Shown: positions 58,710 to 64,000 of the stretch, piece after piece
Layout of the letters: the number at the start of each line of letters is the position of its first letter
Position numbering within the stretch: position 1 is the stretch's first letter
NCBI GenBank assembly: GCA_038741495.1
Contig: JAVYKX010000001.1
Coordinates: 738,918 to 802,917 of the forward strand
DNA: 64,000 bases
Direction of reading: 5' to 3'
Source of the DNA: Thermofilum sp.
GTDB taxonomy: Archaea; Thermoproteota; Thermoprotei; Thermofilales; Thermofilaceae
The notes under the pieces: model-generated
The model's input: the letters and a program-made list of their open reading frames with translations, nothing else
What the model was told of the DNA's origin: nothing
The model's database searches: none
Translations under genes and position numbers: made by a program

Positions 58710-59097
58710 CCCTGAAGTGGCTGAAGCGGTGAGGAAGGCGAGGGAGGTTGTCGACAGCGCTCTCTCGGGCGCGTGCGGCGATAGCCTCTGCGAAGCTGTG
58801 AGAGACCTCTACGCGAGCTTCCCGCGGAGGGGCTGGCTGGTGCGCGCTACAGCTAGGCTCTTAATGGGGACTGTCAGGCGTTCGAAAGTCCCCTGGCTCT
58901 GGTACGTTGACGGTATTAAGGACTTCGGCGACAGCCAGGCAGTCTACCTGGTGGAGCTGGTGGGCGGGGAGGGCTACAGGTGCAGCTGCCACAAGAGCCT
59001 CTACGGGTACAGGAGGAGGGCTAGGGTCTGCACGCACGCCGCAGCGGTCATGCTTTACAGGCGGCAGCTGCAAGTGCTCGACTTCCTCGGGGGCTAG
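58696..59097 (+). CDS. SWIM zinc-finger domain protein
   Basis: This 133-residue protein has a helical N-terminal half and a C-terminal SWIM motif, YRCSCHKSLYGYRRRARVCTH (CxC...CxH, quoted here by its ends YRCSC and VCTH). A helix follows. SWIM domains bind DNA or proteins. The TTG start overlaps the upstream gene by 14 nt, so the three genes of this operon are co-translated. The pairing of SWIM with a degenerate acyl-CoA synthetase is unexplained. Confidence 0.75.
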   Translation: MPPANPEVAEAVRKAREVVDSALSGACGDSLCEAVRDLYASFPRRGWLVRATARLLMGTVRRSKVPWLWYVDGIKDFGDSQAVYLVELVGGEGYRCSCHKSLYGYRRRARVCTHAAAVMLYRRQLQVLDFLGG

Positions 59098-59219
59098 CGC
59101 AGCTCCTGAGCAGGCGCAGCGCCCCGGGGTGCGCGCTAGACCCGGCAGGTGCGCTGAAAGCAGAACGTGCGAGAGGCTGCCGCCCCCTCCTCGGGGTTCG
59201 CGCAAGCACGCCTGAAACG

Positions 59220-59645
59220 CTAGGCCTCGCTACGGACCCTTCTCGCAGAGCCAGAGCCGGGCGACTCGCTGCGAGCCCTGAGCTCTGGGGAGCTGGATAA
59301 GCCGTAGTCGTCTCTCAGGAAGACACCGCTGCGGGCTGCTTCGAGGGCCAGAGGGTTGCCTTTCTTCAGCAGGAGCGCGAACTCCTCCGGAGTCCACACT
59401 ATAACCTCGTAGCCCGGCGGGGCTTCTACCTTCCTCAGCCTCTCCAGGGGGCCGCCTCCGAGCTCTCCGGTTATTAAGAGAACATCGACATCGCTCCACT
59501 TGTTGAAGTCGCCTCTAGCGTAAGAGCCTACCAGGATAGCTGTAGCTTTGAAGCTCAGGCTCGAAGCCCACCTCCTGGCTTCCTCCACTACTCTCCTCCT
59601 CTCCGCAGCTCTCCTTCTAACGACCTCCACGTATCTTCGACCCAC
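59220..59645 (-). CDS. Minimal nucleotidyltransferase (MNT), HEPN partner
   Basis: This 141-residue protein has ILVGSYARGDFNKWSDVDVL near residues 37-56 with intact GSxxRG and SDxD, a third acidic residue in YEVIVW, and a charged tail of low complexity. It overlaps the HEPN gene by 58 nt, the same length as in the 51602/51952 pair. Confidence 0.82.
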   Translation of the reverse strand: MGRRYVEVVRRRAAERRRVVEEARRWASSLSFKATAILVGSYARGDFNKWSDVDVLLITGELGGGPLERLRKVEAPPGYEVIVWTPEEFALLLKKGNPLALEAARSGVFLRDDYGLSSSPELRARSESPGSGSARRVRSEA

Positions 59646-60019
59646 TCCAGAATACGTTTCGACGCACTAATAGCTTTAGCAGCATCGTCTGCGGTGTAGT
59701 ACTCGAAGGGCGCCCCTTCAGCCCACGCGTTAGGGTACCTTGTAGGGATGTACAGCTTATCTAGCTCCCTAGCGCAGTCCACCAGCTCGCCCGGGACGCT
59801 TAAGCCTCTGTTCGAAGCTTCCCTGAGCAGCCTCGCGACGCTGTGACCGTAGGCGTGCAAGCCGAGGCCGTGCAGCAGAGCCTTTACAGAGAGCTCGGCC
59901 GCCTGGTGGGACTTGAAGCAGGCCCAGTTGTAGTCGCCTCTCTCCGCATCCCCCTCGGCGGACTCGAGACTCTTCTTGGCGGTTCTAAACCACCTTTCAA
60001 ACTCCTCCCTGTCGAGCAA
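59588..60019 (-). CDS. HEPN-domain protein paired with MNT
   Basis: From the TTG at 60019 the protein has 143 residues: WFRTAKKSLESAEGDAERGD, CFKSHQAAELSVKALLHGLG and TRYPNAWAEGAPFEYYTADD are HEPN landmarks. The Rx4H RNase motif is not evident (the region reads GLHAYGHS), so it may be a binding subunit rather than a toxin. The open frame extends to 60064, but CTTATAAGG near 60046-60054 is a strong TATA box about 30 nt before the TTG, which I prefer. Confidence 0.78.
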   Translation of the reverse strand: MLDREEFERWFRTAKKSLESAEGDAERGDYNWACFKSHQAAELSVKALLHGLGLHAYGHSVARLLREASNRGLSVPGELVDCARELDKLYIPTRYPNAWAEGAPFEYYTADDAAKAISASKRILEWVEDTWRSLEGELRRGGE

Positions 60020-60311
60020 GAAGACCGCTCTCCCGCGGTCTCGAACCTTATAAGGCTTCCGCACCTACTTGTAGGCTAAAAGCCTCAAGCAGGCTTCACC
60101 GCTCCCGGGCTCCTCTTCATCAGATCCCCGCAGCTGCCAGGCACTAAGCGAAGCTGAAACCGGTAAGCGTGGTTTTCAACGCTTCGAGGAGAGCGGTGCT
60201 CGCGAGGCTGAGGAGTAGCTGGCTCGCAGTATACCGGCCTTCGCGATCACGGGGTGACGTGGAGCGGGCAGCGAGGGTGGCGCGAGCCCGGGGCTGGAGG
60301 AGTGGGTTGAG

Positions 60312-60425
60312 ATGCGGGAGCTCGACGCTCTACACCTGAAGTTGGAGAAGCTTGGCCTAGCAGCTGAGGGGTGCGCAAGCCTGAACACCGCTTCAAGTAG
60401 TGAAAGAATGAGGGAGAAAAAATGA
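60312..60425 (+). CDS. Possible very small protein, doubtful
   Basis: The gap 60020-60449 contains a plus-strand frame ending LEEWVEMRELDALHLKLEKL and a short tail, with a good helical pattern. The ATG at 60312 gives 37 codons, and sensible sequence continues a few codons upstream, so it may be the end of a broken gene. No promoter is seen. Nothing else in this gap is assignable. Confidence 0.22.
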   Translation: MRELDALHLKLEKLGLAAEGCASLNTASSSERMREKK

Positions 60426-60520
60426 GCTGCTTGAGGGGTGGAGGCGGGGCTAGCGGCGGGCTGCGAGCTTCCTCTGCCTCGCCACTGCCAAGGCCGCGAT
60501 CAGTAGTACTACCATTACTA

Positions 60521-61861
60521 CTATATGATTATGATGAGCCACGGGACTCCTGTCTCCGCCGGGGCTTGTGGAGCTGGGCCTCCCGGTACTCCTTCACCCG
60601 CTCTGCCCACTACCAAGAACCCGGTTAGGCCGTCAACTTCAATGGTATACGTGCCTTCCCTACTCGGAGCGTACGAGAAGCTCACCGTGGTCGACTCGCC
60701 TGGGTCTAGCGCGACAGTCTTAGATTCGATAACCTGGCTGTTGACTTTCAGCATGACCTCGTGCGTGCCGGGCTGCGCGCCAGTGTTCTTGATGTCAACC
60801 GAGATCGTCGAGTGGTCTCCCACCTTTACGGAGCTGGGGCTTATTCTCAGATTGCTGACCTCGAACCTCGCCGGCAGGATCCTCGAAACCGTGATGGTGA
60901 ATGTTATGCCGTCGACTTTCACGGTGTACGTGCCCTCCGCTGTGAAAGACAGCGTGTAGTTCAGGCTCTTCCTCTCGCCGGGGTTCAGAACAACTAAGAA
61001 GCTCTTCTCGACTTTTTCGTTCACAGTAATCGTCAAGTTGTGGGCACCGATAGCGTCGCCCGTGTTGGAAACCACGACTGTGACCGGATCCTCCTCGCCC
61101 GGCGCCACCCGCTCCTTATACCTCACGTCAGCGATCACGATGTTCGGCCTCGGCTGGGGGCGCACCAGCTCGATCGATAAGAGCTCGATGTCAAGCCACT
61201 TCTGGCGGTCAGAGCTCTCGAGGTACAGCTTCACCACGATAGTGCCGAAGCTCGCGGGGGCGAACCAGTACTCGGCGACCCCCCTAAACGCTTCAGGCGC
61301 GCTAGAGTACCCCTCCCACCTCCACTTGTAGACTAGAAGCAGAGTGGGGCCCACCGCCCTGAGCTCAGACCCGAGGAAGGTAATCCTCCCGTAACCGCCC
61401 TCCGCGAGGTTGTAGAGCACAGCGAACTCCCAAGTCTTTGTGTGAGTGCCGATGAAAGTCGCCCAGATAACTAGAAGCTGGCTCCAGAACATCTCGGCAA
61501 CCGGGCCAGTGTAGACCTCCCCCTTGAGCTCTACCTGCAAGCACCTGCTAGTGGATTTCGAGATCCATAGGGTTGCGACCGTCGCCTCCTTACCCCTCGG
61601 GTAGACTTCAAGCTTAACCTTCCACGCAGCCTCTCCCTGCACGGTCTCCTCCCCGAGGACCTGGAAGCCTATCTCTCCGGAGTTACCGTCGCTATCCGCG
61701 TAGCGGTACCTGACCTGCTTAACATTGTTCAGCAAAACCGCTATGCTCTCGTAGTCTACCTGCGCGTAGACCTGGGGGCTCCAGCTCAGCGGTAGTGCCA
61801 CTAGAAGGGCGAGGCATAGTGCGACCGCCTCCCTCGCTTTCGGGCAGCAGGTTTCTTTCAC
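60521..61861 (-). CDS. Secreted CARDB-domain protein with frameshifted C-terminal anchor
   Basis: This 446-residue protein has a signal peptide (VALCLALLVALPLSWSPQVYA), a unique domain (about 35-235) and two CARDB repeats (about 237-325 and 335-420, with VVVSNTGDAIGAHNLTITVN and VDIKNTGAQPGTHEVMLKVN). It ends at PWLIIII just as a membrane helix begins. One frame over, VVMVVLLIAALAVARQRK and a basic tail run to a stop at 60450, the missing anchor. The break lies in a short-repeat TAG/TAT tract (60510-60530). It may be phase variation, decay or an error. The protein as read would be released instead of anchored. Confidence 0.75.
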   Translation of the reverse strand: MKETCCPKAREAVALCLALLVALPLSWSPQVYAQVDYESIAVLLNNVKQVRYRYADSDGNSGEIGFQVLGEETVQGEAAWKVKLEVYPRGKEATVATLWISKSTSRCLQVELKGEVYTGPVAEMFWSQLLVIWATFIGTHTKTWEFAVLYNLAEGGYGRITFLGSELRAVGPTLLLVYKWRWEGYSSAPEAFRGVAEYWFAPASFGTIVVKLYLESSDRQKWLDIELLSIELVRPQPRPNIVIADVRYKERVAPGEEDPVTVVVSNTGDAIGAHNLTITVNEKVEKSFLVVLNPGERKSLNYTLSFTAEGTYTVKVDGITFTITVSRILPARFEVSNLRISPSSVKVGDHSTISVDIKNTGAQPGTHEVMLKVNSQVIESKTVALDPGESTTVSFSYAPSREGTYTIEVDGLTGFLVVGRAGEGVPGGPAPQAPAETGVPWLIIII

Positions 61862-61972
61862 TCCTTTTCAGGAAAAGGAGGCCTCTAGCCTATATAAGGA
61901 TTTTTAAACTCAGGAAGCGCTAGACTACCGGAATGCTTAATAATGACTATGTCATAAATGCCAACGATAAAT

Positions 61973-62314
61973 ATGAAGTGCCCTAACTGCGGGAGCGAAG
62001 TACGTGAAACTGACAACTACTGCCCCAACTGCGGGTACCCCCTCAAGCCGGAAGCGCGGCGAGCCTCTCCGGCCCCCACAGTAGTGGTGCTGGTAGCTCT
62101 CGCCGCGGCAATCCTGCTTCTCCTCGCCTTCTGGGCTCTCCCAGCCTTCTTCACTCCGTACTGGATGCCTTGGCACTGCCCGATGTGCGGCTGGTGGCCA
62201 GCCTACGGAGCACCCAGAGCACTACCAGGACTCATAGCTTCCATCTTGCTTTTCGCTCTCCTAGCTTTACTCCTCGCCGTGCTGCTACCCTACCTGTTGA
62301 GGAAGAGTAGGTGA
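61973..62314 (+). CDS. Zinc-ribbon membrane protein
   Basis: This protein of about 113 residues begins with a two-CxxC zinc ribbon (MKCPNCGSEV and YCPNCGYPL) and has two membrane helices (VVVLVALAAAILLLLAFWAL and the C-terminal LIASILLFALLALLLAVLLP). Between them lies an outer loop with another CPMCGWW motif. I do not know its function. The ATG at 61973 matches the usual ribbon start; an ATG at 61958 is possible. TATA-like CTTAATAA lies at 61935-61942. Confidence 0.65.
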   Translation: MKCPNCGSEVRETDNYCPNCGYPLKPEARRASPAPTVVVLVALAAAILLLLAFWALPAFFTPYWMPWHCPMCGWWPAYGAPRALPGLIASILLFALLALLLAVLLPYLLRKSR

Positions 62315-62451
62315 GCAGCAGCTCGCACGCTTCCCCCCGGTAGCCTCAACCGCTCCCGGGACCTCTACCATGGGAGCTCGTGAAGCCCCGCCTGTTTAAG
62401 GGTTCTGTACGCGGAGGATCCCCTCCCAGGGCCTGCTGCCCCCGATCCCGC

Positions 62452-62697
62452 CTAGCCCGCGACAACGCTCCTTAACCGGGCTCTAAGCTCTTTCGCGTAG
62501 CTTTCCGACAGCTTGCCCTCCTCCATCGCGGCGAAAAGCTCTTCCGCGAGCTCTACAAGCTTCTCCCTAACTTCTTCAGGTTTCCCGCGCCCTAGAAGGC
62601 CCCACTCGCTCTTCACCAGGCTTGTCTCGATCTCGACGGAGAGCTCGACCAGCAGCTCGAGGGGGTCGAGCGGCCTCCGCCTAAAACGGATGAGCAC
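62452..62697 (-). CDS. Small helical hypothetical protein
   Basis: This 81-residue protein has Leu- and Glu-rich amphipathic helices (PLELLVELSVEIETSLVKSE, then EEVREKLVELAEELFAAMEE) and no signal or membrane segment. The family is not recognised. The GTG start is 10-20 nt from no clear SD. It precedes nothing in an operon; the HerA gene end lies beyond its start on the same strand. Confidence 0.5.
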   Translation of the reverse strand: MLIRFRRRPLDPLELLVELSVEIETSLVKSEWGLLGRGKPEEVREKLVELAEELFAAMEEGKLSESYAKELRARLRSVVAG

Positions 62698-62770
62698 CGG
62701 TAGCCACTGAGCTTAAAGCGCAGGATTCCCTAGATAAGCGTATCTACCCGGGAGGCCGGCGGCGATGGCG

Positions 62771-64000
62771 CTAGAAGAACTCTTCGAGCGGGCGGCTCCT
62801 CCCCGCTGCAGCTTCCCCCTCCTCCACTTCCTCCTCGAGCTCGCGGGTGAGGTAGGGGGTCAGCTCCACCGGCTTCGGAGGCTGGCTCCACTCGCTAGCC
62901 CAGTCCAGGTCTTTACCCCCGAGCGCGATGCCGTGCCTAGCCTGGAAGTCGTAGAACCGGATGACCGCGGGTATCGGCGCGGCAGGGCCCGAGACGAGGG
63001 CTTCGCCCGTCGCGAGCCCCGAGAGGCCTTCCACCATCTCGCCGACCACGTCCTCCATGCTGCTGAGAATGTACTCCTGGTCTCTGGGGTTCGCCGTCCT
63101 CAGCGCGATCAGCGTACCGCACTGGGCTAGCAGGGTCTGGGAGAGCTCCCTGGGCCTCTGGCTCACTACGCCCAAGCCGATGCCGAACTTCCTCCCCTCT
63201 TTCGCGATGCGCTCGAGGATTTCCCGAGCCGGGCTCCACCTGCCCTGCGGCGCGTAGTTGTGCGCCTCCTCCACGACGAGGAGGGTTGGGAGCGGCGAGC
63301 CCGAGAGGACGCTCGCGGTGATGAGCCTCCACATAGACTTCAGGATGGTGGCTACTGTCGACGCCTGGGCGTCGCTGGGTAGGCCGCCCAGCGCGATGAC
63401 GGTGAGGCCTGGCTCCAGGAGCGTGCCGTAGATCTTCGCGTAGGCTTCGACGCTCTTCCTCGGCTCTGGCGCGTCAACTTTCTCGTAAACCTTCCTGCTC
63501 GCTCTAGGCCTCGTGACGTACCTGAGGTCGGCGTCGTCGAGGAGGATCTCGAGCTTGAGGACGAGGTCGTCGAGAGAGCGGTCGTAGCGGCCCCGCCCCC
63601 GCTTCTCGAGAGACTCCAGGAGCTCTTCAGCCTCGAAGTACACGATGTCGTCGGCGCCGGCCCGCTCGTACCGCTTCCGCCTAACTTCCTGCAGGGCGTC
63701 CCTCAGGTACATGAGCTGCTTCGTCGCCCTCGAGGGGTCGAGCCGCAGGAGCCCGGCAATCTCCTCGAAGCCCAGCGTCCAGATGGGTACCTCGAGGGGT
63801 AGCGGCTTGAGCCCGTACCTCGCTTCGAGCAGGCGCGCCGTCCACCCGGCTGGCGAGGCGACCCTCACGCTCTGGTACTTGCGCGCGAGGGGGACGTACT
63901 CGCTGTGAGTGTCCAGGACGATAACCCTCGAGTAGGGGTACTTCTCGAGGATCGAGGAGAGGATCACGGCGACCGAGTTCGACTTACCCGCACCCGTCAT
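62771..64000 (-). CDS. herA: HerA-type DNA helicase/translocase, N-terminus outside window
   Basis: The visible 409 residues start inside Walker A (MTGAGKSNSVAV), so the N-terminal HAS-barrel lies beyond the window. Walker B is TLLVVEEAHNYAP, and IGLGVVSQRPRELSQTLLAQ and CGTLIALRTANPRDQ are HerA/FtsK sensor regions. The C-terminus ends EEFF after a Glu/Arg stretch. HerA forms a hexameric DNA pump with NurA in archaeal end resection. No nurA is visible on this side. Confidence 0.92.
   Translation of the reverse strand: MTGAGKSNSVAVILSSILEKYPYSRVIVLDTHSEYVPLARKYQSVRVASPAGWTARLLEARYGLKPLPLEVPIWTLGFEEIAGLLRLDPSRATKQLMYLRDALQEVRRKRYERAGADDIVYFEAEELLESLEKRGRGRYDRSLDDLVLKLEILLDDADLRYVTRPRASRKVYEKVDAPEPRKSVEAYAKIYGTLLEPGLTVIALGGLPSDAQASTVATILKSMWRLITASVLSGSPLPTLLVVEEAHNYAPQGRWSPAREILERIAKEGRKFGIGLGVVSQRPRELSQTLLAQCGTLIALRTANPRDQEYILSSMEDVVGEMVEGLSGLATGEALVSGPAAPIPAVIRFYDFQARHGIALGGKDLDWASEWSQPPKPVELTPYLTRELEEEVEEGEAAAGRSRPLEEFF

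Overview
The window looks like a GC-rich chromosome segment from a hyperthermophilic crenarchaeon (Thermoproteota). A Thermofilum-like organism fits best, but the species cannot be fixed from this sequence. The archaeal evidence is a HerA helicase, a TrmB sugar regulator, a geranylgeranyl reductase-like flavoprotein, two tungsten aldehyde ferredoxin oxidoreductases (AORs), an O-phosphoserine sulfhydrylase of Aeropyrum type, GH57 and TreT sugar genes, and dense VapBC and HEPN/MNT modules. Most first genes of transcripts have an archaeal TATA box about 24-29 nt before the start codon, so they appear leaderless. Internal operon genes instead carry AGGTG-type ribosome binding sites. I see no rRNA, tRNA, CRISPR array or intact insertion sequence.

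Layout. 1-2202: DrrAB-like ABC exporter. 2209-2871: decayed VapBC pair. 2915-4183: geranylgeranyl reductase family. 4317-7804: heterodimeric ABC multidrug exporter with one degenerate ATP site. 8295-11764: MacB-like ABC system with a CARDB-type surface protein. 11891-14278: cytoplasmic 16-Cys ferredoxin plus AOR. 14261-16546: atypical SDR and cysteine synthase. 17193-21094: E1-like (ThiF/MoeB) enzyme, a split YeeE/YedE-type transporter and unrecognised proteins. 21196-25606: the most striking locus, a Tat-signal ferredoxin, second AOR, Tat-signal NapG-like protein, NapH-like membrane protein and small TatA. 26202-28107: minimal SufBC. 28263-30427: MFS transporter and HtrA-like protease. 30467-39008 and 42109-47624: glucan and sugar utilisation (anchored GH57 glucanase, repeat surface protein, two ABC sugar importers without an ATPase, TreT, TrmB). 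39244-41797 and 51602-56085: toxin-antitoxin modules and gene wrecks. 47879-51362: Nnr and GuaA. 56301-59097: an operon of a beta-lactamase-fold protein, an acyl-CoA synthetase homologue lacking its catalytic motifs, and a SWIM zinc finger. 59220-64000: HEPN/MNT, a CARDB surface protein with a frameshifted anchor, and a 5'-truncated HerA.

Main inference. The 21196-25606 operon reads as an exported tungsten (or molybdenum) oxidoreductase. The AOR has no signal of its own and would be carried out through Tat by the ferredoxin subunit encoded just before it. Electrons would pass through a NapG-like ferredoxin to a NapH-like quinone-reactive membrane protein, and the operon ends with its own TatA. 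A signal-less paralogous ferredoxin-AOR pair 9 kb upstream would be the cytoplasmic counterpart. The E. coli ydhYVWXUT operon is a distant known analogue. Substrate, direction of electron flow and actual export are not shown by sequence.

Other notable points are two divergent gene pairs whose starts lie symmetrically about one TATA element, a perfect 171-bp repeat inside the GH57 gene, candidate palindromic operators at two VapBC promoters and at the AOR operon, and a double compensating frameshift in an aspartic-protease relic.
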